Assembly (NCBI GenBank): GCA_963764365.1
Contig: CAVXSI010000002.1
Location: forward strand, 248,001-312,000
DNA: 64,000 nt
Source: VRUE01 sp963764365
Lineage (GTDB): Bacteria > Actinomycetota > Thermoleophilia > Solirubrobacterales > 70-9
Direction of reading: 5' to 3'
Shown: piece after piece, positions 16,726 to 27,199 of the stretch
How the letters are laid out: every line of letters begins with the position of its first letter
How positions within the stretch are numbered: the first letter of the stretch is position 1
Notes under the pieces: model-generated
The model's input: the letters and a program-made list of their open reading frames with translations, nothing else
Databases searched by the model: none
Told to the model about the DNA's origin: nothing
Translations under genes and position numbers: made by a program

Positions 16726-19561
16726 TCAGTGGCTCTTATGCCGCTTCTTTGCGCTTCGCTTCTTCGCGCACCCCGCCGCCCGCACCAGCGGGCGCCCCTG
16801 GGCGCGCTTGGCGCTCTGGGCGAGGTAGGAGGCGCCGGCGCGGTGGCGGGCGCCGCAGAGGTTGGTGCTGTTGACGAACAGGCCCTTCGGGCCGCCCTGC
16901 ATGTCGACGATCGCGCGGGAGACGGGGGCGTCGGGGGCGCCTTCGACGGTGGCCCTGAGGCCGCCGTGGGCGGAGTCGATCCGCACCGCCACGTCGATGT
17001 CGACGAGGCCGTGCAGGGCGAGGACGGCGTCGGGCAGGTTGTGGCTGGAGGAGCGCAGGTAGACGGGGCCTTCCAGCGGCGCGGCAAGCAGCGGGGTCCA
17101 GGCGCGGACGTGGCCGTAGACGGAGCCCGGCGGGCAGGCGGAGCCGTTGCCCGCCCCGGCCGCGAACTGCACCCTGGTGCAGATCGTGCGGAAGTGGCCC
17201 TGTTCGATGAACTCCGAGCGGGGGAAGCGCAGCGCCAGGCGGGAGAGGTTGGCGTCGCCTGCCCGGGGGGTGTAGACGGCGCGCAGGCGGGGGAAGCGGC
17301 CCCGCTTGGTGCCGCCGCGCAGCTTCAGGCCGAGCTTGGGCTTGAAGCCGAGCGCCTGCGCAGCCGGCCGCCTGGTAGCGGGCGCCGAGGCCGGCGGGGG
17401 TCTCCCCGGCGGGGGCCAGGGCGGTGCCATCGCCCCAGACCGTCGCCTGGGCCAGGGAGGGGTCGCAGGAGGTCGCGTTGAGGGTGAATTCGGGGCGGTC
17501 GGCGTGGACGCGCAGGTCGCGGAGCTCCAGCGGGATGCCCTGCAGGATGTGGGGGATCGGGTCGGAGGCTGTGCCGTCGACTTCGCCGACGTGGGTGAGC
17601 GGGTTCAGCCGCAGGGCCTCGCGCACGACCACAACCCCGGCGTCGAAGGGCCCGGCCACCGCCGGGGTGATCGCCACCGCCGAGATCGGGTCGCCGTGGT
17701 AGGGGCCGGCGAGGTAGAGGCGCCCGGGGACGTAGGTGAGCTCGGGGCCGACCCCCGCCCCGGCCAGGGTGGAGCCGATCGCCGAGGCCGCCGGGCAGGA
17801 GGGGTCGGCGAGCTCTTCGGCGCCGCCGCGGGGCCCGGTGCGGCTCTTGGCCCGGGCGATCCCGGCCTCGGGGCAGTAGGGGATGCCGGCCAGCTTCGGG
17901 ACCACGCCCGGGGGCAGGACGAAGCTGAATTTGCCCATGTCCTGTTCGCCGTCTTGGCGGCTCAGGCGCATCTCGAAGGGCGAGTAGGAGCCGGCCTGGT
18001 TGCTGGCGGTGCCGGCTTCGAAGCCCGGTGCGAAGGGCGCCGCCCCGGCGGGCGGGCAGGGGCCGCCGCCGGGGCCGGAGTCGATCCGGAAGGCGGCTTC
18101 GGTCTCATAAGTGGAGCCGGGGTCCGAGTAGGGGGTGAAGGAGGCTTGGGAGGTGTAGTCGCCGCAGCTCGGCGGGGTGACCAGCGGGCTGCGCCCGCCC
18201 TCGCGGAAGTGCAGGCGAAAGCGCGAGAAGGGCAGCTGGGGCAGCTCTTGGCCGGGTTCGCCGAAGCTGCCGGTCAGCTGCCCCGTGCGGGGGTCGGGGG
18301 CGACCTTGCCGGCGAGGGAGACGAAGACCCCGAGCTTGGGTTCGCGGATCGTCATGTAGAGGGCTATCAGGGAGTGCGAGGGGTTCTCATAGGGGGTGGC
18401 GACATACAGGGCGCCGTGCAGGGTCGTTGCTTCCAGCAGCGGGGTCTGGACTTCGACGGTGCCGATCTTGGAGGCCTGCGGGCATCCCTGCCCGGGGGCG
18501 GAGTCCGCGCTCTCGCGCGCGGCCTCGGCTTCTGAGCAGGTCCCCAGCCCTTCTGCCTCGGAGGGGTTGATCGTCATCCCCTCGGGCAGGGTCAGGGAGG
18601 CGCTGCGGATCGCCGAGGCGGCGAGGCCGTCGGGGTTTTGCAGGCCTTCGTCGGCGACGCTGACTTCGACGTCGAGGCCGGTCGCAGAAGCCGCGGCGGA
18701 GCTGGTCGGGGCGGCGGCGATGCGGGGGGAGAAGCCGAGCCGCGAGCAGCCGCCGGGGCTGAGGTCGTTGGGCGGGGTCGCTTCGTCTTGGATCGAGGCG
18801 GCGCCCTGGAAGGGGTAGGGCGGCGGGGCCGGGGCCTGCCAGGAGTCGGCCCCGAAGCCGAAGGCAAGCGGCTCGGCGCAGGAGCTCGGCAGGGTCAGGA
18901 AGGGGACTTCGGGCAGCGAGACTTCACAGCTCGAGGCCGTGAACAGGCAGCTGCCGCGCTGGGGGTCGTGGGCGGGGTCGGCGGGGACCCCCCAGATCCT
19001 CACCTCGGCGGCCAGGAAGAAGATCCCCTGGGAGATGTTGGTGGAGTCGATCAGCACGTTGTGGGGCGGGTCGGGGTTCAGCGAGGCATCGACGGTGACC
19101 GGGGCCTTGCCTTCGACGATGAAGCCGAGCTTGGCCGCCCGCCCCGGGGAGGGGTAGAGGTTGTAGACGGGGACGGTTACCGAGTCGGCTTCGCCCTTGG
19201 CGCCGAATTCGACGAAGGCGGTGCCGAGCGCGGAGGCGTCGGGGCATTCGCCGCTTTGGCCGCTGAGGAACTGCACCGCGCTGCAGCGCGGGACCGCGGT
19301 CGGGTTCCCGGCCAGGCCCGCGGGGAAGGAGATCTTCACGTCCTTTGCTTCCCCGTCGGGGACGTGGGGCTGGCCTTCCTTGGTGTTGACGGCGATGTGG
19401 GTGGTGAGGGCGAAGGGGTGGGAGCCGGCCTGGGCCTGGACAGAGCCGTCTTCGGCTTCGGAGCGCACGGCGAGGTCCTTGAGGCCGAAGGCGCCCTGGG
19501 CGGGGGCGGCGAGGGCCAGGGCCGCCAGGCAGGCGAGGGCGAGTGCTCCGAGCGCCCGCAT
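16726..19561 (-). CDS. Large secreted repetitive surface protein (one apparent frameshift)
   Basis: The ATG at 19561 is chosen because GGGAGGA lies seven bases upstream and the protein then starts with a signal peptide (MRALGALALACLAALALAAPAQG). About 940 residues of beta-rich, Pro/Gly/Cys-containing sequence follow. Internal repeats use phrases such as GLAGNPTAVPRC, TLPSSCAEPLAFGF, VTPPSCGDY and SFVLPPGVVPKLAG. Near 17,360 the good frame changes: AGLGARYQAAGC continues as ALGFKPKLGLKLRGGTKRG in another frame, then runs to the stop at 16726 with a Lys/Arg/His-rich tail. Proteins like this are typical exported proteins of Solirubrobacterales. Function unknown; probably envelope-associated. Confidence 0.65.
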
Positions 19562-19584
19562 CGGGGATCCTCCCTTCGCTCTTC

Positions 19585-22500
19585 TCATCGGGCCGCCCTG
19601 CGGTGGTGGTGGGTGTGCTGGCCTATGGTGGCGGTGGTGGCGCCTGCGGTGGCGGTGGCGCGCCACGCAGCGGGCCTTGCCGTGGCGGCGGACCCGGCGC
19701 TTGCCCTTCGGGCAGCGCGGCGGTGCTTGCGCCGCGATGGGGTTGGCGGGGCCGCGGAAGGCCGAGCTGGCCGGGGTCTGAAAGCCCGGCGGGGGCGGCG
19801 GGCTCTGGCAGGCCTGCCCTTCGCATTCGGGCCCCGCTTGCGCGGGCGGCGGCAGGCCGCCGCCGGCGCGGGCGTCGTAGAGGTCGATCTGGCCGGGATC
19901 GGAGGGCAGCAGGCTCGCGGCGGTGGCGAAGAAGGCGTTGTTCCCGGAGGGGTCGGCGTCGAAGAATTCGGAGTCGGAGGCGCTGGCGCCCGAGGAGATC
20001 AGGCTGAGGCAGCCGCCGGAGGCGGCCACGTAGGCGGCTCTTTCTTTCGTGCAGTCCCCCGCCCCGGCCCGCTCCCACTGGTAGACGTCGGCCTTGCCGT
20101 TGGTGTCGGCTAGGGCGAGGGGGCCGTAGCTGTCGAAGAAGACGCGGGAGCCGTTGTCGGAGAGGTCACGGGAGGGGTAGAGGGAGCTCATCCAGGGATG
20201 CAGGTAGGCGGCTGCCCAGGTGCCCGGCACGGTGCCGTTTTCGGTTCGAACCCCGATTTCCCGCCCCACCGGCCGCGCTCCGCTCGGGTCGCACGACAGG
20301 CACGCCAGCCCTTCGCCGATCCCGTAGCGGTAGACCTCGGCGTCGGGTTCCCCGCTTATGCGGTCGGTGTTGTCATAGCCGGCTACGGCCTTGGCCAGGG
20401 CCGGACTGTCTGACATGAACGCCGCGTAGCGGCCGTTCGGGCTGACGCGGGCGAGGTGGCGGTCGGGGCGCTCCTGCGCCGGGGAGGGATTTTGCCGCTC
20501 GTCCTCGCGTCGCGCCCCGACAGGGTCGCGACGAAGGCGTAGCTCGGCGCTTCTTCGCCCTCCCCCGCTTCGTAGAGGTAGAGATTGGGTTCACCTTCGC
20601 CTGCGCCTTCGGCGAGGACTTCGCGTGAGAGGAAGTAGATCGCGCGAGAGGTCTTCGCTTGCGCCGAGCACGCCGCCTTCTTCGCCTGAGACCTGCGTGG
20701 CCGCTTCTTCCCCGGCGATCGCCTTGTCGACGTCGAAGAGGTAGAGCCCCGCCTGCGCGCCTTCCTTGACCCCGAACAGAGCCTCGAGCCCGACGGGGTC
20801 GCCGTCCAAAAGCGCCCCGGCGGTTCGCCGGGGAGCGCGCCGGAGACCGAAAGGGTGCAGGCGCCTTCGGGTTCGGCTTCGTCGCATTCCCCGCTCGCGG
20901 TCGGGGCGCGGTCGGCGTTCAGGCGCAGGTAGAGATCGCCCTGTCCGGCGGCGACAGTTGGCGGGAGCGCGGTCCAAAAGACCCGCGAACCGGTGGCAGT
21001 AATCGCATGCCAGAGGTTGCCGCCCCGCTGCTGGTCGAATTGAGGCGCTTCGGAGGGCGGGGTGCCGGCCGTGCTCGCCTCTTCGCTCGCGCTGCCGTCG
21101 GGCATGATGCTGACCTTCCGCACCGTCGCCGCGCCCCCGCCCGAAGGAGCACTCATAGAGCTGGGACGTTTCCGGCCGGGCTGGCTGGAGGCGGTCAACT
21201 CGTTCTGGATCCGCCAGATCGCGTGCTCTTGGTCGCCTGCGGCACCCTGGAATTCAGGCCCGTTGGTTTCGCTCAACAGTGGCTCCGTCGTCGAGCAGGC
21301 CTGATATCGACCGGTCGCGTTGTCGCGGCGGTAGACGTTCGGATATCCCGCCTGAGCCCCCGGAGCCCAGCACCGGTTCGGTATAGCTGACGTTCCAGGT
21401 GGTAGTGAGATTGGGGGAGAAGACTTTGTAGAGGTCGTCGAGCTGGCCGAATTCGACGCCGGTGAGGGTCGGCCCTTCCTGGGGGGCGGAGATCGATTCG
21501 CTCTGCCAGCCGGCGCTGGGGCCGCGGCGGGCGATGTATTGGCTGGTGAAGGGGCCGGCCTTGGGGCTTCCGAAGGCGCGGTAGGAAGAGTAGGTGAAGC
21601 CGTTGCCGGAGGTAGAACTCTGCTCGAGGCGGGCGACGCCGCCGGTGACAAGGACGTCGCCGCCTTCTTTGTCGACCGGGGAGACCATCTCGTAGGCCCG
21701 GCAGTCGGGCAGGGCGGCGGATGGGCCGGTGCGGAAGGCTTCGTTTGCGGGGCAGCCGTGCGGGCGCTTCGGGCTCGGGATAGGTTCTGAAGGTCGCTTC
21801 TTCTCCTTCGGGATGGACCTTGTTGGCGCCGACGCCGTAGACCGGGCCGCCGCCCGAGCTCTGCGCGACGAAGCGGTAGTGGTAGGTGGTACCCGGCGCA
21901 AGGCCCTTGAGGAAGACGCCCGGGGTGGCGATGTCTTCGTCGACCGCCCCCGCGCCCAGTTCCGATCCCGGCGCCAGCGGCTGTTCGGCGCAGCCGCCTT
22001 CTGAGCAGGGCGAGGTGCCGTACTGCAGGAAGTAGGTCGTGTCCGCCCATAGCTTGGGGTTGATCTGGGCTCCCAGGGTGGCGTCTTCGGTTCCCACCGA
22101 GGTCGCGTACTGGGCGTCGATCGAGGGAGCGAGTTCGGGCGGCGGACAAACGAAGTCGCCTTCGGAGTCGAGGCGGTCGGGGGCCGGGCCGTAGGCGCGA
22201 ATGAAGCTGTTGGTCTGAGTCGAGTTGGTGACGTAGAGCCCGTAGCTGCCTGCCGCGTAGCAAGCTGAGCCGGTGGCGATCCCGGTGGAGGCGATCAACT
22301 CGTCGGAGCCGAAGGGGTCGGTTTCGTTGCAGTCGGAGTCGAACTCGATCACTTCGGAGTTGAACACCAGCTTGCTGACGACGTAGAAGCCCACGTCCGA
22401 TGCCGCCGTGATCGCCGTTGGACTCGCGACTTCCGCCGCGCAGGCCCTGGTCCCCGACGGGTTCAGCTTCAGCACGTCTTCTTCGCCCGCCAGCGCCACA

Positions 22501-23363
22501 TAGGCATCGCCGTTGGAGTCGACCGCGAGGGACTGCACCGCCTTGCCCGTGAGCAGCCCTTCGGGATCGGGGACGTTGCCGGTGTATTCGCCTTCGTCGT
22601 CGAAGACCTGGATCCGTTCGGAGTCGCCGACGTAGATGGTGTCGCCCGGGCCTACGGCGACGAAGCTGCCGGCCAGCCAAGGACCGAACTGGCCGTTTCC
22701 GCTGCCTTCGGTCGCCGCCTGACAGACGTCCCCAGACAACGCGGTGCAGCGATTTCGTTCGGCTTCGGTCGAGCCGACTTCTTCGACTTTCGTCTTATTG
22801 ACGTCGCCGCCGAACATCAGCAGGAAGTTGCCTTCCGAGTCGAACTTCTGAACACGGCGATTGGCGAAGTCCCCCTCGGCGACGAAGACGTTGCCAGCGC
22901 TGTCCACGGCGACTCCCTGCGGTCGCGTCAGCTGACCTTTGCCGCCCCCCGCGAGGCCCCTTCGGCAACCGGTTTCCGCCGTGCAGCTCTGCAGTTCGGG
23001 GGAGCCGTCCCTCACACCCCAGCCCCAGGCCTTGACGAAGTCCCCCCAGGCGGAGAGCTCGACCAGCCGCGCGTTGAACTGGTCGCTGACGAAGAGGTGG
23101 CCGGGAACAGCGGGGTCGCTGGCCGCTCCGCGGGAGATCGAGGTCTCTATGAGCCGTTCGCCCGACTCAGTTTCGCTGGCGCTGGAGCATTCACCTTCGA
23201 CGATCCTCGAAACTTCGCCGCAGTTCTGTCCCTTCTTCCAGAGCTTCGCCGGGCCTTCGGCCTCGGCAGCCGGCACCATGCATAGAGTTGGGAGAAGGAC
23301 CGCGAGAAGCAGCAGCACCCCGGCCGCAAAGCCACCACTACGCCTATCAACCGGCACACTCAT
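19585..23363 (-). pseudogene. Secreted NHL/FN3/TolB-propeller surface protein with about six frameshifts
   Basis: Start ATG 23363 has GGAGGGA upstream and a signal peptide (AAGVLLLLAVLLPTLCMVPAAEA). In order: NHL-type beta-propeller repeats (TRPQGVAVDSAGNVFVAEG, RRVQKFDSEGNFLLMFGG); an FN3-like module (LAPGTTYHYRFVAQ); the Solirubrobacterales signature CRAYEMVSPVDKEGGDV; a TolB/PD40-like propeller (WRIQNE, TATGSRVFW, ARVSPNGRYAAFMSD); and a His/Arg-rich tail. The readable frame changes near 21,760, 21,360, 20,820, 20,650, 20,470 and 19,620, several times at C/G runs of four or five. Reconstructed, the tail ends HHRRAAR with TGA at 19585-19587. It is either decayed or affected by assembly indels. 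Confidence 0.65.
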
Positions 23364-23430
23364 CCCTGCTCCCTCCATTGCCAACCGCACAACTCACCGC
23401 CAGTTCCCAGCTCCCCAACCGATTAGCCAC

Positions 23431-23457
23431 GCTATAGGAACGCTTGCGTCCTGTCAA
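23431..23457 (-). promoter_or_regulatory. Promoter of the NHL surface protein gene
   Basis: On the minus strand TTGACA (23452-23457) is followed after 15 bases by TATAGC (23431-23436), or after 17 by TAGCGT. Initiation would be about 60 bases upstream of ATG 23363. Confidence 0.6.
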
Positions 23458-23494
23458 GACCAGTGCCAGTTCCCCGTGCCCATCTCGCAAGGCC

Positions 23495-23521
23495 GAGGGG
23501 CCGGGCAACACCCGGCCCCTC
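23495..23521 (-). terminator. GC-rich hairpin terminator after the 23.6-24.3 kb secreted protein
   Basis: GAGGGGCCGGG (23495-23505) pairs perfectly with CCCGGCCCCTC (23511-23521) around a 5-base loop. It lies between the stop at 23591 and the next minus-strand promoter. There is no U-tract, so termination may be partial or Rho-assisted. Confidence 0.6.
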
Positions 23522-23590
23522 GTCTCCACTCCGCGGCTTCATAACCGGTCGCTCTACACGCCCAGCCTGATCGCCTAGCGTGATCCGACC

Positions 23591-24316
23591 TCAGCCGCTC
23601 ACCTCTGAATCAATTGCTTCTCCGCCTGTATTGAACGCCCGCACTGTGGTGTTGCCTGTATAGACGCCGGTGTGGGCTCCTTTCGAAATCCCGCAGCCGA
23701 GCAACCCCTGATCGGTCGTATTTGCGATGTTGTTTGCCTGTGAGTTGACTGTCACGTCTGTAGGCGTCGATCCTGTCATGTCTTCGTAGTAGATCGGGCC
23801 GATTCCGTTCTGCGCAGGGATTGTGTCCTGGCATTTGACTCCGCCCGTGGAGTTTGTCACCGTGACGGTGACCGGACCGGTCTTGCCTTCTGTGTTGCAG
23901 ACCAGGTTGGCATGGCCTTCATATTTGTCGGCTTCTATTTTTTTGTCAATAAGGAACGTATAGTGGCAGCCATTCATGTCAACGTCCGCGTTAAACGTAG
24001 TCCCTAGAACCTTGGCATGACATTCGCTGTACGTTGGATTGATTGTCAGTTCGCTGTCTGTGCCGGTTTCCGATGTACCTTGAAAGATGGCTTTTTCGCA
24101 TTCGACCGCGCCAAATCCTTCTTCCTCCGAACCCGCGAAGAATTCGTGGAAGCCGGACTGTTCGCCTTCGATAATCGAGTGAACGTGGTTGTGTTCTGCC
24201 CCGATTGTTTCGATGCCTGTGAATTCAGGCGCCGCCTGCGCCGCCGAGGCCGCCATCGCGCTCATCGCGAAGACAGCCACCACGGCCAGGCCGAGGGCTT
24301 TGAGATTGCGAATCAT
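23591..24316 (-). CDS. Secreted protein of unknown function
   Basis: About 241 residues from ATG 24316, supported by AAAGGAG upstream; the longer in-frame start at 24394 is not preceded by an RBS. A signal peptide (LGLAVVAVFAMSAMAASAAQA) precedes a mature beta-rich, Thr/Asn/Gly-rich domain. Cysteines are spaced along it (AVECEK, YSECHAK, MNGCHY, LVCNTE, VKCQD, LGCGIS), suggesting disulphides. The base composition is markedly lower in GC than neighbouring genes. It belongs to the abundant exported hypotheticals of this lineage. It has its own promoter and a downstream hairpin, so it is probably monocistronic and well expressed. Function unknown. Confidence 0.72.
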   Translation of the reverse strand: MIRNLKALGLAVVAVFAMSAMAASAAQAAPEFTGIETIGAEHNHVHSIIEGEQSGFHEFFAGSEEEGFGAVECEKAIFQGTSETGTDSELTINPTYSECHAKVLGTTFNADVDMNGCHYTFLIDKKIEADKYEGHANLVCNTEGKTGPVTVTVTNSTGGVKCQDTIPAQNGIGPIYYEDMTGSTPTDVTVNSQANNIANTTDQGLLGCGISKGAHTGVYTGNTTVRAFNTGGEAIDSEVSG

Positions 24317-24394
24317 CAGATTCGCTCCTTTCGTCTTGCTTGCGCGCCGCCGCGGTCTCGCGGTGGCGCGGGGCCCGGTTCCGGGCCTGGGCAA

Positions 24395-24423
24395 TGCATA
24401 GCCGAGCGGAGCCTATAAGTCAA
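24395..24423 (-). promoter_or_regulatory. Sigma-70-type promoter of secreted protein gene
   Basis: On the minus strand TTGACT (24418-24423), a 17-base spacer, then TATGCA (24395-24400). It lies about 75 bases upstream of ATG 24316. Confidence 0.65.
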
Positions 24424-24491
24424 GAAAGATTTAACGATACGTTTTTAGCGAAGCAAAGTTTGCGAGAGAATTGCGGCTTTGCCTTGCATAT

Positions 24492-24533
24492 GCCAGGTGA
24501 GCGGTTCGCGCGCCCGCGGATCGCTCACCTGGC
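24492..24533. repeat. 12-bp stem inverted repeat
   Basis: GCCAGGTGAGCG (24492-24503) pairs perfectly with CGCTCACCTGGC (24522-24533) around an 18-base GC-rich loop. It lies in the gap between the collagen-like gene and the next minus-strand promoter. It may act as a second terminator for the collagen-like transcript. Confidence 0.5.
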
Positions 24534-24646
24534 GGCTTCGCGGCCCTGCTGCGGCCGCGCGCGTCCTCGGCGGCGCCGTATCGGAGCTACCGTCTTGAAC
24601 TCTCCGATTTGGACGTACGCGACCGGGTTGGAGCCGGGAATGGGCC

Positions 24647-24680
24647 GATCGGCTCGGATGCCGGGGCACCCGAGCCGATC
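24647..24680 (-). terminator. Hairpin after the collagen-like gene
   Basis: GATCGGCTCGG (24647-24657) pairs perfectly with CCGAGCCGATC (24670-24680), about 25 bases after the stop at 24706 on the minus strand. No U-tract follows. Confidence 0.55.
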
Positions 24681-24705
24681 AGAACCTAGCTTCGATTGCT
24701 TGGAT

Positions 24706-25552
24706 CTATTCTTCTGCCGTAACGGCCCAAGAGCCGATGGCATAGGTGGTCGACACCGTGGAACCTTCGAGAGCGACGTTGAGCAGGGCTCCGCTCGCAG
24801 CGTTCGAGCCTGCCCCGAGACCCGTCACCAGGAACGTGCCGATGTGTTCCTTTTCGTAGACGCAGAGGTTGCCGGGAGCGGCAAGGGGTTCGGCCGCGCT
24901 GCCTTCGACCCCTCCGACTTCGCACTGGGAGGGCACCGTTTCGGCGTCCTGCTCGGCCTTGGACACGTAGGTCCTAGCCGGCGCCGGTTCAACTCTGAGC
25001 GGGAATGAGATCGGAATGGTGGCCCGATAGGAGAGCGGCGTGGTGCCGCCTTCTTCGAGGCATTCCGTCCCGTCGCAGAGGAACTGGGTCGGCGTGGACC
25101 AGACGCCAGTCACGGTCATCCCGGCGGGGAGACAGTGCCGGCGGGGCCGGTCACACCGGTTTCCCCGGTCAAGCCCGTTTCCCCAGTCGCCCCGGTTTCC
25201 CCGGTCGCGCCGGTTTCCCCGGTCGCGCCTTTGGCGCCATCGGAGCCGTTCGTGCCGTTCGAGCCATCGGAGCCGTTCGAGCCGTTGGCGCCTGCCGGAC
25301 CCTGGGAACCTGGCAGTCCAGCCGGGCCGGCGGGGCCGGTGCCCTGGAAGGACTTGGCGATCTTCTTGACTTCCTTCTTCTGCGTGCCATTGAGGCCCGC
25401 CCTTTCTTCTTCTTCTTCTGTTGCTTGCCCGAGCTGCTTGCCAGCGGGTTACCGCCAGACGCGGCGTAGGCGCCGCCCAGCATCGAAAAGACGAGCGCTC
25501 CCACGGCGATCACGCCGGGGATGCCGAAGCGGTTGCGAAGTAGCGAGAACAT
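24706..25552 (-). CDS. Collagen-like exported protein, frame interrupted twice
   Basis: Starts at ATG 25552: MFSLLRNRFGIPGVIAVGAL, a membrane/signal helix, then a Lys-rich stretch. After a shift near 25,410 (AAAGGG and GGG runs) the frame reads KKEVKKIAKSFQGTG. It continues into about 20 Gly-X-Y triplets (GPAGPAGLPGSQGPAGANG, later GATGETGATGETG) across roughly 25,140-25,345. A second shift near 25,130 leads to the C-terminal globular domain (MTVTGVWSTPTQFL, with Cys pair and GTFLVTGLGAGS) ending at 24706. Helix + linker + collagen triplets + C-terminal head is a known layout of actinobacterial exported collagen-like proteins. Intact it would be about 280 residues. Confidence 0.68.
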
Positions 25553-25672
25553 CAGGTTCCCCTCCCTGTCGAGGTGGTCGTTTTGGGTCCGGACCCCATC
25601 CGGACGTTGTAAACGTATCGGAATTGATGCCGCTCTACAAGGGAACGTGGGCGGTTCGCCGATTCGCCAGGC

Positions 25673-26188
25673 TCAGAACACGCAGGCGTTGAGGCCGTAA
25701 CTCCCGGCCAAGGCGTCCGATTTCCGGAACAGAGCAGCGAGCCGTTCGAGCGTCGAGGCGGACTCTTCTTCGGAGGTGTCGACCGCCTTCTGCAAAGCCG
25801 TCAGCGTCGCTTGGACCGCCGCCTCGTCGCCCTTCGGGGCTCCAAGCTGCTGGATTTCACCGACCGCTTCTCCGACCATTGCGGTGAAGGCCGCGACCGC
25901 TTCCACCTGGGCGGCTTCGCTCGCTTCGCTGGAGAAGGCTTTCTGCACCCGTTCGACGCCCCTCGTGCAGATGGCGTTTGCCTGCTTGAGGAAAGCGGCT
26001 TTGCTGAGCGAGGAGGTCGTAACGTCGACCTTCGAGGGGCCGGTCGTGGTCGAGGCGCCGGTGCTGCCGTTCCCCCCGTCGCCGCCGCTGCCGCCGCTGC
26101 CGCCACACCCAGCAGCAACCGCAACCGCGATCGCGAGTGCCGACAGCGCACCGGCAGACAAGCCCCGTCTTTTCCTCATCGGATTCAT
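25673..26188 (-). CDS. Lipoprotein, paralogue 2 of 3
   Basis: 171 residues. The signal ALSALAIAVAVAAGC has a good lipobox (AAGC) and is followed by a Gly/Ser/Thr linker. The mature helical domain carries AFLKQANAICTRG, EIQQLGAPKGDEAAVQA and GSYGLNAC, the same signature as the lipoproteins at 16.1 and 37.0 kb. It is transcribed divergently from the FKBP gene with a 75-base intergenic region. Function unknown; conserved Cys residues suggest a disulphide outside the membrane. Confidence 0.75.
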   Translation of the reverse strand: MNPMRKRRGLSAGALSALAIAVAVAAGCGGSGGSGGDGGNGSTGASTTTGPSKVDVTTSSLSKAAFLKQANAICTRGVERVQKAFSSEASEAAQVEAVAAFTAMVGEAVGEIQQLGAPKGDEAAVQATLTALQKAVDTSEEESASTLERLAALFRKSDALAGSYGLNACVF

Positions 26189-26263
26189 GGCATGCGAGAG
26201 CCTACACTGAAACAGACATGAGCAATAATCAGCTTCTCTATATCTAGGCTAGCATTTGACGGC

Positions 26264-27163
26264 GTGAGAGCGATGACGGCAGGGGCGGCGATCCTCTCGA
26301 TCGCGCTGACGTGCGGCTGCGGTGGCGGTGGCGGTGGCGGTGGCGATTCACCGTCGTCGACCGGCGCAGCGAACCCGCCGCTGAAGGTGAGTGGCCCGGA
26401 GCCGAAGGTGAGCCTGCCGAAGGGGAGGCCGCCCAAGGACCTCGTCGTCAGGGACCTCAGGCCGGGCCGCGGGGCCGAAGCGCGTCGCGGCGATGAGCTG
26501 ACCACGCAGTTCGTCGCCGTCTACGTGACCGGCGAGCGGCAGGAATCGTCGTGGGAACGAGGGAGGAAGCCGTTCAGCTTCCGGCTCGGCGCGAAGGAGT
26601 CCAACCCCGGCTGGGAAAGGGGGATGCCGGGAATGCGGGTCGGCGGGCGCCGCGAGCTGATCGTGCCACCCAGGCTGACGTCCAGGTTCGGGGTTCCTCC
26701 TGGCACCGGTCCGGACAAGACCCTCGTCTACGTGGTCGAACTGCTCGCGGTCGAACCGCCGGCCGGCAGCTCGCCCGCCGCCGCGGCGCCACGGCGCCGC
26801 GAACCGCATTTGGCGGCGCCCGATCGGCCGCCGCCGAAGAACCTGGTCGTGCGGGACCTGATCGAAGGCACGGGCGCGACGGCCGAGCCGGGCGACGAGC
26901 TGACGGTCGAGTACGTCGGCATCCACTACGACGGCGCCCCCTACACGAACTCCTGGAAGCGCAGCAAGCCCTTCAGGTTCAGGCTCGGCAGCGGCACCTA
27001 CTTTGTAAACCCCGGCTGGGAAAAGGGCATCCCGGGGATGAGGGTCGGCGGCCGTCGCGAGCTGATCGTCCCCCCCAAGCTGCTCCAGAAGGGTGGCGCC
27101 GCGCCCGGCAGCAGGCCCTCCGACGCCCTGATCTACGCGATCGACCTGGAGGCGATCGAATAG
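26264..27163 (+). CDS. Lipoprotein with two FKBP-type peptidyl-prolyl isomerase domains
   Basis: 299 residues from GTG 26264, with TAGCAT eight bases upstream (leaderless candidate). A short lipoprotein signal (ILSIALTCGC) and a run of eight Gly lead to a linker. Two tandem FKBP domains follow (about 50-165 and 185-297). Each has the pattern GDELT...Y, PFxFRLG, NPGWERGMPGMRVGGRRELIVPP and a final YVVELLAVE / YAIDLEAIE. It is likely a cell-surface foldase helping the many exported proteins encoded nearby. The two domains differ more from each other than recent duplicates would. Confidence 0.88.
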   Translation: MRAMTAGAAILSIALTCGCGGGGGGGGDSPSSTGAANPPLKVSGPEPKVSLPKGRPPKDLVVRDLRPGRGAEARRGDELTTQFVAVYVTGERQESSWERGRKPFSFRLGAKESNPGWERGMPGMRVGGRRELIVPPRLTSRFGVPPGTGPDKTLVYVVELLAVEPPAGSSPAAAAPRRREPHLAAPDRPPPKNLVVRDLIEGTGATAEPGDELTVEYVGIHYDGAPYTNSWKRSKPFRFRLGSGTYFVNPGWEKGIPGMRVGGRRELIVPPKLLQKGGAAPGSRPSDALIYAIDLEAIE

Positions 27164-27199
27164 GCGAAGCACGCCGCTCGTCGATGGCGGGCTGCGCCG

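Noticed and set aside
25135..25692. Plus-strand Pro-Val-Ser repeat protein
   Set aside because: Antisense of the Gly-X-Y collagen triplets on the minus strand. The minus strand has a signal helix and a C-terminal domain, and the plus frame has neither.
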